Positions 13,791 through 24,300 of a DNA stretch of 64,000 bases are shown here, one piece after another. Within the stretch, counting starts at the first letter, position 1. Each line of letters starts with the position of its first letter. A program made the translations under genes and the position numbers. This stretch comes from Metopolophium dirhodum. Lineage: Eukaryota > Arthropoda > Insecta > Hemiptera > Aphididae. The notes beneath the pieces were generated by a model. It did not search any database, was not told the DNA's origin, and saw only the letters and a list, made by a program, of their open reading frames with translations. The DNA is taken from NCBI RefSeq assembly GCF_019925205.1, contig NC_083563.1, positions 8,432,001-8,496,000 on the forward strand, in the 5' to 3' direction.

Positions 13791-14083
13791 TATAATTTTT
13801 TTTTTTTCCTAAGCCCGGTGACTAAGGCCATTAGCTTTTGTAGGGGTTATGATATGTGATAGGGACTAGGGGTAAGGTTGGTACGGTAGTTAGTTTTTAC
13901 GATTGTTTTACGGTTGTTACGGTATGTAGCAAACACGTGTATATATGTGGCAAGGTTTTTAACTACTATGAACCCGGGTGGTCACCCATCCGGGAGCTAG
14001 TAGCTGTGGCCGTTACTTACTCCCAGACGCATTCCGCGACTGGTAGCAGCCAACGCGCCATGCCAAGCCACCATATTATAATT
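13784..14083 (-). mobile_element. 5S-rRNA-like SINE, copy 2, with 14-bp TSD
   Basis: The element itself is 13798-14069 on the minus strand, flanked on both sides by the same 14 bases, ACCATATTATAATT (13784-13797 and 14070-14083), a clean target-site duplication. Its 3' end is an A tail (plus-strand T run from 13798). The core reads CTCCCGGATGGGTGACCACC, closely like the 3' part of the 5S rRNA internal promoter (TACTTGGATGGGTGACCGCC type), which places it with 5S-derived (SINE3-type) elements transcribed by RNA polymerase III. It is the best-bounded copy in the window. Confidence 0.85.
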
Positions 14084-17000
14084 GAACCATATTTTAAAAT
14101 TTAATATAGTTATCTTATTTTCTATGTGTTATTTAGTATAGAAGTATTCTTAGTTGGTGTACCTACGTTTAATTAATTGATCGTCATTGTTTATCTACCA
14201 TTATAAATAAAAATATAAATTAATTATAAAACAACATTTTTTTAATAACTTGATTAAAAAAAGGAATGAAAATTGGAAAGAGTTCTGTTTTGGAGGAACT
14301 GGATTAGGAGCGAGTTATTTCTTTGTATAAGGAAAAAGGATCGGGAACAAGTGCTTATGATAAGAAATGAACAGGAAACGGAACGAGATTCTTTTGAAAA
14401 GAAACTTTTCCTACACGGCTTGCAGTAAACAACTATAATTTTATTTCTACTCTAATTATCTTTGTGCACGTAAATATTCATACATACGAACCAGCATACT
14501 GTGTATTAGCTATTATATTATGTATATAACATTTATCTTGTATCATTTGTCCCTGTACCACAATGGTTTGTTGTAACGTAAACACACACATACACCTATA
14601 TATACGCACAAAACACTCAAACGGTTTACTGGTGTATTTATATAATATTATTCTAATTTAATAATAATATTATCTTATCTCCATTTGCAGGGATAAAATA
14701 ATATATGGTTTCATGAGCATTTATAAACAGAATACGCATTACACTTACCCGAACCCCATACTTACTCTTCTGATAGGGATTAATAACTAATTACTAATTG
14801 TATGATACATATTATAATATGGTATCAGTAGGTACCTGCAGTATTCCATGACTGCTACATTTCCTTGTGGGTCAGTTCAATTTTACTTAGAATATTTAAT
14901 ATTTTCCTATGATATTATAAATACTATTAAAACTTTTAATTTGCATAGTAATTAATAATTGGTAAACCATAAATAATTTAATCAGTTTACATTTTTCTCA
15001 CAGAATTGTATTATTTAATAAATAGTTATATACATAGGTAATATTATATAATATGTAATATTAAATAGATACAACTACAATATAAAAACAAATTTATTAA
15101 CGTATAATATCTTGAAACAAAATATTAGGTAAATTAGGTAAAATTTAAGACAATTATTTTTAATAGGTCTAACTTTTATGGATCGACATAATATCCTTTG
15201 ATAAGCGTCTCACTTGGAGTACTTTCTCATAAATACGAAAAAAGATTTTCGTGAACAATAATAAAAAACAGCATTGTACACATTCTTTTGTCCAAGTCTT
15301 CAAAACTCAGTATTCCTAACAAAGTAAGTGTTCATAAATTTCTTCTTAAACCTTTACAGCTGAAAAGTATCCAAATATGGAAGTTTGCAAAAAAAAAAAT
15401 CAAACGTATTAGAAGTTAAAACTTTTAAATTTATAACTCATTACTAATTCATCCCTTACTACGTCATGTCACAAACCAAACTCTGAACTCCAAGCGCATC
15501 GTAAAAGAGACAGCCTGTCGCTTAAATCTTTGATACTACTCTTCACACCAAAACATTCCAATCCACTAATTTAAAATCGAACTGAAGATACCATGTGCTT
15601 AAAAACCCGTTGGCCATAAAAGACCCAGAAACCGTGATATTCTCGAGTAAATAAACAAATATATATTATACACCCCCGCCCCCATCCCCCGAGTTGAAAT
15701 TAACTTTTCTTTGAATTATTAGCAGTCAACTTAACTGTAATCGCGTACAGTCATTGTATATTTTGTGTTTTATTACTTATGATGAAATTAAATGACTTGC
15801 AGATACAGCATAATTACTGCATGTTTAGGTAATTAAACTATAATCTATATTACATTTTAATATAACTGTTTTATATGAACTCTAATCAAAACCACGTTTT
15901 TCATTAAAAACGAAAACCACTACTAGATGTAGTTATTTTGTTATTATTTACCTAAACTCACAAGCACTCAGTCGTTATATACGTCATACTATAAAGTTAC
16001 AAGAATATTTGCGTCAAAATATGTCTGTTGCACACTATCATAATATTACAGGCCTAACACACTTTCTTGTGGGATATAGACTCAACTCAACTTGTAAAGA
16101 CGACACGCACGTATTTTGTATTCCTGCCACCATTAAAATCTATTACGTTTAATTAATATTATTATCAAAATTCGTAAACTACTAAATTATAACATACGTG
16201 CCTATAATATTATATACATTTTCGTAACTATTACCTAGGTACCTACCTCGAATAATGTCATAAACTTTATAATTTAACATACGTATTACGTGATATATTT
16301 CGATGTCAGTCGCTCTATTAATGTTATACCTACTTATAATTTATAACTTATTCAAGTTCACTGGCATACGGAAGTCGTACAAAATCGTTTTAAATAATAT
16401 TATTATTTCATGCATATATTATAATATTATATTTAATGACCGATGATATTTTAATATTGTCAGGAATTAACAAGTGTTGACTTACGAAAGCATAGAAGTG
16501 TATTCGGTTAGTGAAATACAACTTCCTTAAACAGTCAAAGTGGAATTTAAGCCCATTACAATGTTCACAATAATTATTATTGATTCACTTTTTTCGATTG
16601 TCTTCGACATCGGATCTAATGCGTAATACGATATTAAAGTAAGTTATAGGGGCGCTTATTTGTATAGAAACCTCACCATCTGCAGACTAATATAAATGGA
16701 AAGATTAAGGAAATGTATGATGGACGCACTAGCTGGGTTTCAACCTATAGCGTATAATGAACATTGCAATCCTTATTATACCCTAATTATAGCTAAACAT
16801 GATTAGGTGTACAATTTGCGTAATTTGAGTATTTAGGAGCGAACCCATTAAAAGTTTATTTAAAACTTTTCGTACAATATTATTATAAGACGTGGATCAT
16901 AATAATCGTACAGTATCTAACTCTTAATTTATTTCCTAACACGTAATACTGTTGTTGATTTAATTTACAATCATTTAACGTTGCAGCAACGACCATTCTT

Positions 17001-17813
17001 GTTTTTAATTTACATTCAATAGATACAGTGGGGACAATTTTATTCGGTCGGAAAATGTACTTTTACAAATTTCATCTCAAAATGATGAATTAACGCCTCG
17101 CTGTTTTCAGAATTTATAACATTTCGATCGACGTTAACGTCTAATTAGCTTATTTAAAATATTTTTAGGTGGTTGTGGTGCAATTTTTGAAGTATTTATT
17201 TCCACAACAAAATTCAAGGGAATGAGTATGGTAAAATAGCACCAACTTATAACCGAAGTATATACCTAACTATTATTGATATAAATTATAAACCAAGCAT
17301 GTATACAGACAATAGTTCTAGGAGGGAGGCATGTGTTTATAACTAAATTAAATTTCAAATTAACCATAAATAGCCTTGTTAAGAAAAAAAAAAAATTGTT
17401 TTTTAAATATTTTGAAGGATGAACCCTTCCCTATCTATTCTATTTATGGGCCTGTTATTAATTATAATTTATAATCTTATAGAAACCTATATTTTTCCAA
17501 ATATTTAAATTAATTATAGTAACAATTTTTTGGTTATTGATAACCTCCTTAGATGACATTTAAAATATATTTTTTTTTTTTTTGGTATGGGAACCTCCAT
17601 TTTTTTACTTAAAACTCTTGTTTTCTATACCAAAAGAAAATTATTAACCAATTGAAAAGTTTGTAATATTATAGTATTTAATATATTCAATATTGTGTCA
17701 CATCAATGTACTTATACATTTAATTCTTATATATTTTGAACTTTATACATTTAATGCTACAATTTAAAATAGGTGTTAATTAAAAAAAGTAATTTTTATA
17801 TTATTTGTTTCAG
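14084..17813. other. AT-rich non-coding stretch
   Basis: No supported coding sequence, RNA gene or repeat pair. Only homopolymer runs and scattered ATAATATTAT motifs are present. Confidence 0.45.
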
Positions 17814-17894
17814 GTTTTAAAAGATGAAATTAAGTCAATGCATGGAATACGAATACATACAGAAATACCTGTTGAAAATAACAAATATAATTAA
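17814..17894 (+). CDS. Candidate 3' terminal exon, unknown gene
   Basis: A pyrimidine-rich tract and TTGTTTCAG acceptor precede a 26-codon frame (starting VLKDEIKSMHG) that ends in TAA at 17892-17894. An AATAAA polyadenylation signal follows about ten bases later. This combination is what a last coding exon looks like, and the residue composition is balanced rather than Lys/Asn/Ile junk. I cannot name the family, and no upstream exon could be identified between 14 and 17.8 kb, so it may be the end of a gene with a long last intron, or chance. Confidence 0.35.
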   Translation, partial: VLKDEIKSMHGIRIHTEIPVENNKYN

Positions 17895-18059
17895 TTATGT
17901 ATAATAAAAAGAAAATAGTTATTGTAAAATAGAAAATGACTTTTCAGTTGTATACATTTTTTTCATTAGGAATAATATGCTTAATATACGAAGGGCCGAA
18001 GGCCATTGGCTGTTTAATGTTCATTAATTTTGTACCATTATTATATCATCTATACTCTG

Positions 18060-18900
18060 TCTCAAAATAGAACAATCTCACTTTGTGCTTTGTGAATGAT
18101 GTGATTGGCGAGTTCAGAACCACTTTAACACTAAGTTGTTGGTAGGAGAAGCAAAGCACTGACTAAAATTTGTAAATTTTTTTGTAATTTAGAGTATATT
18201 AATATATTTTATAAGTGTACACAATGACATTTTCAAATGTAATTTTTTTGACAAAAATTAATTTAACCTACTTTAGTAGATATTATTTACTAAAGCCTAA
18301 TACGAAAATGAATTACTTTAATCACAATGATACCATAAAATATACCTACTTAGTAATATTATAGGCTGACAGGCAGTCTCCACTCAGAATCGTTTTTCGT
18401 ATACAATGATCTATATTCTATATCATTGAATTCAAATTTTACACCATCCATTAAATTGATCCATTTAGGCCACTTGTAACCAACTGTACAGCAGAGTGAC
18501 ATCCACTTACCTACTTTTTTATTATTTGTGTCTGTCATCACATTTTGGGGTAGTGAAAATGCTTTGATATTTTACATCAGCATCTTTTCTGATACCTACT
18601 TGGTAGGAACAGTTGTTACTTTGTGGGTCAAAAGTATAATGAAACTATAAAGTATTACTATTTTTTAAAATACCATTGCGTACAGTAAAATGTATTATAT
18701 ACGTAAGAGTCCAAAGTTATCTATGGTTATCTTTTAATTATTATACGTTCACCTGACCAAAAATACCTATCATTATTATAATATTTTATTGATATATTTG
18801 ATGCGTGACAAAAACATTGCTATAGTAGTTAATACTTTGCATTGGTCCTCACTAACAGGGGCATGTTCAGTGGAGCCCATTATTCTGTTGAAATAAATAA
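18060..18900 (-). repeat. Dispersed repeat, transposon-like, unnamed
   Basis: Read on the minus strand, about 18500-18620 matches the stretch at about 44375-44490 on the plus strand (shared words TATCAAAGCATTTTT/C, ACTGCC/ACCCC, GATGACAGACA, AATAATAA). A 60-codon open frame (18359-18541, minus) continues from it, with DGVKFEFNDIEYRSLYTKND in outline. This looks like old transposon coding sequence, but I do not recognise the protein. Confidence 0.45.
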
Positions 18901-19020
18901 ATATAAAAATACACTCTAATACGTAAAAAAGAAACAATATTTTGTTTTAGTATAGACAATTTTATTATGTATTAAGTTATTAACAAACAAATGTAATTTT
19001 GGAATATACTTTTTAAAGTC

Positions 19021-19200
19021 TGAAGTACAAGTACAAGTACAAGTGTCAATAGATTGATGGCTCAAAATGGCCTAATTTTGAACAATTTTAATTATACAAT
19101 ATACAAACGGCTCAAAGTGGTCTTTTTTTTTTACGTTTTTGTCATTTTTTTATCATTTTTTTTTTAACATAATAAGTGGCTCAAAGTGGCCTAATGGGAA
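19021..19200. repeat. GTGGCTCAAARTGG-type short direct repeats
   Basis: The phrase GGCTCAAA(A/G)TGG(C/T)CT recurs at about 19059, 19109 and 19177 at roughly 50-70-bp spacing with T/A-rich sequence between: a short degenerate tandem array bordering the GC-rich island. Confidence 0.5.
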
Positions 19201-19209
19201 AAAAAAAAC

Positions 19210-19800
19210 ACCAGACAAGGCACAATAAGCAGGGGGAGTGGTACGTGATGGCGAGGTGCTTAAAGCAATAATAAGGCTACTGGTCACCTCTATACGTTCT
19301 CGCGGCACATCCCGCAGGCGGACGAGTACAATGGCCAGCGCGTTTGCTCGCGGGTGACGACCATCATGACGGCGGGCGAAGTCCCGACCGCGACGGCCAC
19401 GGGAGCGATGAGACGATTTGACAGCGATCAGCTAATTCGCGATGTTGTGCGCATCGACGATGTGCAGGTGCTGAAGACGACTGTTGCGTGACGACGGCGA
19501 CGGTGACCTAAAACACTGAGCGAGCAAAGGCAGCTGTTGGTGCTACGGAACCGTCGGCGACCGGAGACGTAACTCCACCGATTGCCACTGGGCAAAAATG
19601 GGAGAGGATCGTTGGACCGCGCTGCAAAGGTCCTGATCCTCTCCACGTGATTTTTGCCCTGACTCGACCGAGTTACCATCTGGTGGCCAAAAAAGTGGCG
19701 TAAAAAAGCTAAATTTCCGAAAATGTCAAAAATCGTCGAAATGATAAGAAAAGAGGTGATAACGCGGCCGCGGCGACGGAATTTTTTCATTGGCTCTTCC
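19210..19800 (+). other. GC-rich island with short open frame and hairpin
   Basis: An abrupt island of high GC in an AT-rich setting. A plus-strand frame is open from 19264 to TGA at 19489-19491 (about 75 codons); its only internal Met codons are at 19366 and nearer the end, giving 41 residues beginning MTAGEVPTATATG. The composition is plausible for protein but I do not recognise it. Downstream, 19590-19659 forms a strong hairpin. The island could be a captured or transferred fragment, a transposon core, or a promoter/first exon. Confidence 0.4.
19590..19659. repeat. Hairpin-forming inverted repeat
   Basis: GGGCAAAAAT-G-GGAGAGGATC (19590-19610) is answered by GATCCTCTCC-ACGTG-ATTTTTGCCC (19635-19659). 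This gives two perfect 10-bp stem halves separated by an asymmetric internal loop (1 versus 5 bases), with a 24-base apical loop. Confidence 0.85.
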
Positions 19801-20109
19801 TTATTCGATCGCGCGAGCCTGGCGGGAAAAAAACGGAGACTTTTTCTGTTTTATAATATAAGAGACTAGCTGCCCGATCTTCCTCCGGAAAATTATTTTT
19901 TATTATAGCTCAACGATTATAAAGTAAAGAAAAAAAGAAACAGATATCGTTATCGGTGAATATATGAAAATAATAAATTGGTAACTAAGTAATCTATATA
20001 TATATATAATTATTATTATTATGAGAAGAAGCACTTAGGTCAGAGACGTTCAAAACCGGTTTCCTTCGTCTCCAAAATCAGGTTAGATTCTTATATATAT
20101 AGATAATAA

Positions 20110-20290
20110 TGATCAGATCATTCATTTTCTTTGAATAAACAATACTTGTACATTTGAACAATGTTTAGATACATAATTGAGTAGGTACAACACGTCCATA
20201 GTTATTGATGGAAAAAATGGTATATACACACCAAATACGTACAAATATGCGATTTAAGGTTTTATTACACACAACTCATACGATCAACTG
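20110..20290 (+). repeat. Upstream segment duplicated at 26.4 kb
   Basis: This stretch (GATCAGATCATTCATTTTC ... GATACATAATTGAGTA ... ACGTACAAATA ... AAGGTTTTATTACACACAA) is paralleled in the same order at 26405-26595, roughly three-quarters identical by eye. It ends about 330 bp before the orphan gene's start codon, so it may be a duplicated promoter-side segment or a dispersed repeat. Confidence 0.6.
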
Positions 20291-20616
20291 CGAAAGAAGT
20301 TTCACTCTCACCGCGCACACTATTGTAATACAAACAAATTTTTGATTATTTTTTTCAAAAAGATAACTGGTTTTATCAAATCTATATTATACATTCACTT
20401 TTATAAAAACTATAACAATCTTGTTGCTATGAGCAACGCAAAAGTAAACAATATTTATATGATTCATGTTTGCATCCCAGTGAGTTCTCAGTATCTAAAT
20501 GTTTGTTGAATCGAATATACGTATAATTATTTACAATAGAGCGTACATTTATAACGTGCCTAATTTGTGTATAATATTATATTGTTCGTACCTTCAATAA
20601 ACATCAGTTCGATATT

Positions 20617-21561
20617 ATGTCAAACGTCGTACCAGTGAAGAGTTCAAGTGACGACGACACACTATCGGAATCTGAAACCATGATATATATGCAGTTTGAT
20701 AACGTCCCATCCACGGAGATAAATGTTTCGACTGATTCACCGTCCAACCAATCGAAGAACGGTGAAGTAACGACCCCTGTCGCTACAGCAGTGAACGACG
20801 TCGAGGCAGTGCTCCCGTTAACTTTTCTACCGGTCGAGCCGTTAGAATACGATTCATATCTGATACCGTTAGAAACCCAGTTGATTGGCGATGCTGAATC
20901 AACAATTATTAGTGGTTCGACAACACCAGCGGAATATCGTAGCGATTCGATACCTGACATGGCACCCACGACGAACACTGTAGTCGATGCACTTGAGACG
21001 ATGCAGTCCGTCTCATCCGTGGAGTTGAATGTTTCGATGGATTCACCGGCCGACAGCGAAGAAGGGAAATCTGTCGCTACAGAAGTGAACGACGTCGAGG
21101 CAGTGCTCCCGACAACTTTTTCATCGATCGAGCCGTTGGAATACGACGCCAAACAGTCATTTCTGATACCGGTAGAAACCCAGTTGATTGGCGATGCTGA
21201 ATCGACAATTAGTGGCTCGACAACACCAGCGGAAAATCATAGCGATTCGATGCCTGACATGGCACTCACGACGAACTCTGTAGTCGATGCACTTGAGACG
21301 ATGCAGTCCGTCTCATCCGCGGAGTTGAATGTTTCGACGGAATCACCGTCCGACCGTGAAGTAGCGAAATCTGTCGCTACAGAAGTGAACGACGTCGAGG
21401 CAGTGATCCCGTCAATTTTTCCACCGGTCGAGCCGGACGGAAGTGGAGACGCTGCAAGAAATGTAACCACGGTCAGACCCAAACGTCGATCGCTGTGGAG
21501 CCGGGCGAAGAGATTCGCTCGGCGAATGTTCTGTTGCGGTGCCATCGATATGGACCGTTGA
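20617..21561 (+). CDS. Orphan acidic protein with ~100-residue tandem repeats
   Basis: A single open frame of 314 codons from ATG 20617 to TGA 21559-21561, by far the longest in the window. Residues about 34-135 and 136-235 are two copies of a ~100-residue unit, and 236-273 is a partial third. Each unit starts with (E/A)LNVS-D/E-SP, then VATEVNDVEAVLP, (P)VEPLEYD, ETQLIGDAEST, SGSTTPAE and VDALETMQSVSS. The body is acidic and Ser/Thr-rich with no signal peptide or membrane span. The tail (about 287-314) is the opposite: PKRRSLWSRAKRFARRMFCC, a basic amphipathic-looking stretch ending in two cysteines that could be membrane-anchored by acylation (inference). The DNA repeat period is close to 300 bp, and third-position changes between units keep the frame, which argues for real coding. 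TATA-like sequence lies about 45-60 bp upstream and AATAAA signals follow from about 21946. I do not recognise the family. Confidence 0.7.
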   Translation: MSNVVPVKSSSDDDTLSESETMIYMQFDNVPSTEINVSTDSPSNQSKNGEVTTPVATAVNDVEAVLPLTFLPVEPLEYDSYLIPLETQLIGDAESTIISGSTTPAEYRSDSIPDMAPTTNTVVDALETMQSVSSVELNVSMDSPADSEEGKSVATEVNDVEAVLPTTFSSIEPLEYDAKQSFLIPVETQLIGDAESTISGSTTPAENHSDSMPDMALTTNSVVDALETMQSVSSAELNVSTESPSDREVAKSVATEVNDVEAVIPSIFPPVEPDGSGDAARNVTTVRPKRRSLWSRAKRFARRMFCCGAIDMDR

Positions 21562-21861
21562 GTACAGAGGTTGTAGGGGGTTTTCGGGCACTGGATTTCA
21601 GACACTGGCCTTCAGACGTCGCTGAAGGCTTTGAAAGTTCACAGTATATCTCTCCCCTATCACATATTTATCGCACCTGTGCAGTACCATACCCGTGCAG
21701 TACGTCCAGTTTTGTTCGCAGGACACTTTGTCCAAATCTGTTAACGATCACTTTATCATTAATCACTTAATCACTTCATCATTTCTTTTGCGTTTGCACA
21801 GTCTTATATTTTTTGTCCCCTCAATTGCAGCCGTTAGGTAGGTTTTTACTCGTTTCCCCTA

Positions 21862-22170
21862 GTCATAATATGCGCTTGTACTAACTTTGATTGTCATCCG
21901 CTACCTACTTTCAAATATCTAAAACAAGCTTAAAAATAAGCAGAATAAATTAACCCTAAACCTAAATAAATAATTATTATGTAAAACAATTATACCTATA
22001 AATTATAAATATTATGTCATATGCGCTTGTACTGAATTTGATTTTGCGCAACGGATTCACCCCGTTTGTTGCTAACACTGTGGTTAGAGTTCTTGCACTA
22101 AACCTAAATAAATAATCATGTAAAAAAATTATACCTATAAATTATAAATATAATATATTACCCTAAACTT
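21862..22170 (+). repeat. Tandem duplication, ~154-bp unit
   Basis: Two direct copies (about 21862-22016 and 22017-22170). Both begin with an ATGCGCTTGTACT word and end with CCTAAATAAATAAT..ATTATACCTATAAATTATAAATAT. It lies in the likely 3' flank of the orphan gene, and both copies contain AATAAA. Confidence 0.75.
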
Positions 22171-22312
22171 TTAACTATGTGAATTTGTACTATAATAAAC
22201 GATTTTGTAATGTAATTTATTTGGTTATTATTTGATATTATTCTTAATAAACGGGTAGTAGTAAGTCTAATACTATAAACTCACAAGAAGAACAGCTGTT
22301 CTTAGGGAATTC

Positions 22313-22507
22313 ATGGAGGATCTCATGGTGGAAAAAATTAAACACTGCTACATTTCCCCAGTCCGTCGGAACGATCCCGACGATCCCTATAACGTGACCA
22401 ATCGCGTACCTTCGCCGCGGTGGCATTTACTAAAAATGTTACGCTTTTCACGCCGTTATTCACATTTTCGACATTTTCTCATTTCACATATAGTTCGTTT
22501 GTTTTAA
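22313..22507 (+). CDS. Small basic ORF, unknown
   Basis: A 64-codon frame from ATG to TAA beginning MEDLMVEKIKHCY. The first half is fairly GC-rich for the region; the second half is Arg/His/Phe-rich (MLRFSRRYSHFRHF). There is no recognisable domain, no signal peptide, and no splice evidence. It lies between the orphan gene and the hairpin cluster and might be a small gene or a leftover exon. A weak inverted repeat, CGTCGG..CCGACG (about 22364-22382), lies within it. Confidence 0.3.
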   Translation: MEDLMVEKIKHCYISPVRRNDPDDPYNVTNRVPSPRWHLLKMLRFSRRYSHFRHFLISHIVRLF

Positions 22508-22699
22508 AAGCCGCGTGGTTTGTACGAGACTAGCTCTAAGTGAAACTGGGAGGGTTGGACTCGCTGAGAGTGGGTACCAATTTTGGAGACAATGTCGTTG
22601 GAATTATAAAAGTCGCAAAGGCTGTAAGACGAAAGTTTAGGATTTGTGATAAGGATTAGTGATATGGATTGGAGATAAGGCTTGGCGCTTTGGCGGGAA

Positions 22700-23850
22700 T
22701 GTTTAAAAGTTTGAGCGTCTAGCAATCCGTCACGAACGTTGTAAATGGATAGGCTAGATACGATCTCCAGGATCATCTCCCGTTTGTCCACTGCTTTAAT
22801 TTGTTAAAATTGTTAAAAAGTGTAGAGTCGATTAGTTTATTTGATTGTCTAGCTATCAGTCATAAAATCACATAGTTAGGCGATCCGACTGCGTCGGATC
22901 GCGGACTATATGCGAAGCGTATATCAACAGGTATGCGATCCACCTGCGGTGGATTGTGGACCCCGTTAGTTGCGTAGATAGGTGAATAATCGAAAAAATA
23001 GTTGGACCCCTTGACCGTGTTAGTTGTAAGAGAGTACCGATTTTGGAGACACATTCAAATTAGAAATGTCGCACTTACACATATAGAAGGTGATAAGAAT
23101 TTCTAATATGGCTTGGTCTTTTCGGCGGTCTCGTTTTGAAAGTCGAGATTCAGTGTCTAGAAATCTCCCATGGCCCATGAAAACCAGCAATTCAATGATG
23201 ATACTATCCCCCCAGCGTATGTCCGGTGTTTTTTTTGTACGTGTAAGAAAATGTTAATTCGAAAACCCGAATGTTAGAGTGTCCAGCAAATCAGTCATTA
23301 CCCATATAAGACAAAACAAAAATAAGCAATCCACCTGCGGCGGATAGAGTGGTATGTGCCGTCGCATGCCCGGTGCTCTTTCTTATGTAAAAAGTGTAAA
23401 GTCAAAACCCGAGTTGGATTGTCTAGCAAGTCAGTCATCTCAAGTCAAAATCGATTAACATCCAATTAGCCACCTAGGTAGGCAATCCGAATTCGTCGGA
23501 TCGCGGAGAATGTGCTACAGTATATTGCAGACCCAACGTTGGGCGGCTATAAGTGAAAACCCTATCACACAACTTACGAAAAATACAAACTATAATTATA
23601 CAATATAAATACAAACAAATATAATAAATTGTACCTATTTATTATAATTCATAAAAAAAATAACATATAGATACATAATATTATATTAACCAATACAATA
23701 CATATAAACATGTACCTTTAATGTATATATATTTATATCAAAAAAAAAAAATGCAAATACCTGCATATTTAAGTGTTAAGTAAGTCAGTCATCACCGTCT
23801 AAGACGAAACCAAAATGAGCAATCCGTCTACGGCGGATAGAATGGTAGGT
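22700..23850. repeat. Irregular repeat cluster with recurring short hairpin
   Basis: A phrase close to TGTCTAGCAAGTCAGTCAT occurs about six times (near 22716, 22846, 23153, 23280, 23421, 23774). Five of the intervals contain or are followed by a 20-23-bp hairpin of the form ATCC-NNC-NNN-GNN-GGAT: 22880-22902, 22935-22957, 23326-23346, 23482-23504 and 23819-23838. The copies around 23300-23390 and 23775-23870 share about 90 bp beyond the hairpin (GGCGGATAGA..GGTATGTGCCGTCGCATG). Spacing is irregular, so this is a degenerated array rather than a clean satellite. Confidence 0.7.
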
Positions 23851-24077
23851 ATGTGCCGTCGCATGTCCGGAATATTTGAGAAATTCAAAGACGTCCGATG
23901 ACTTATGAAAGACCACAGATTTGGAGGTAGGTATATAGTAAGTAGGTATACCTACCTCCTCATACATATTTAAATAGATACCTGTCATATTCCTGATGGT
24001 GTAACGAGTAAAACATTTGAAACGAAGATAAATAAATCCATCGTGCATAGATGTAGACGTGAAACATATTATATTCG

Positions 24078-24300
24078 TTTTAAAATTTCACCAAATTCGA
24101 CGACATTATTTCTTTTATTAATACTCTCCCAAATGACAACGTACAATTTATAAAATTGAATAAAACTCCCGTCTTCTTAATTCTCTAATCAGATAAAGAT
24201 GTTCAGAATATTTTCATTTTAAAATTTTCTCAAACCCGACATTATTTAATTTATTAATATTCCTCCTAACGATGTATAATTTACAAAGTTGAATAATATA
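24078..24300. repeat. Diverged tandem duplication, ~140-bp period
   Basis: AAAATTTCACCAAATTCGACG..ACATTATTT..TTATTAATA..CTCC (about 24078-24165) is repeated in diverged form at about 24218-24300, where both end in TACAATTTA/TATAATTTAC..AAATTGAATAA. Confidence 0.55.

Noticed and set aside
19428..19790. 120-codon minus frame in the GC-rich island
   Set aside because: Opposite-strand frame of a GC-rich region, where stops are rare; no recognisable features.
19866..19900. Helitron-like end (ACTAGCTGCCCGATC, minus)
   Set aside because: Has CTAG and a GC-rich lead but no similarity to the other two termini and no definable body.
20604..21605. Long minus-strand frames opposite the orphan gene
   Set aside because: Shadows caused by the repeated, stop-poor coding sequence; the plus frame is longer, has ATG, stop and repeat-unit codon conservation.
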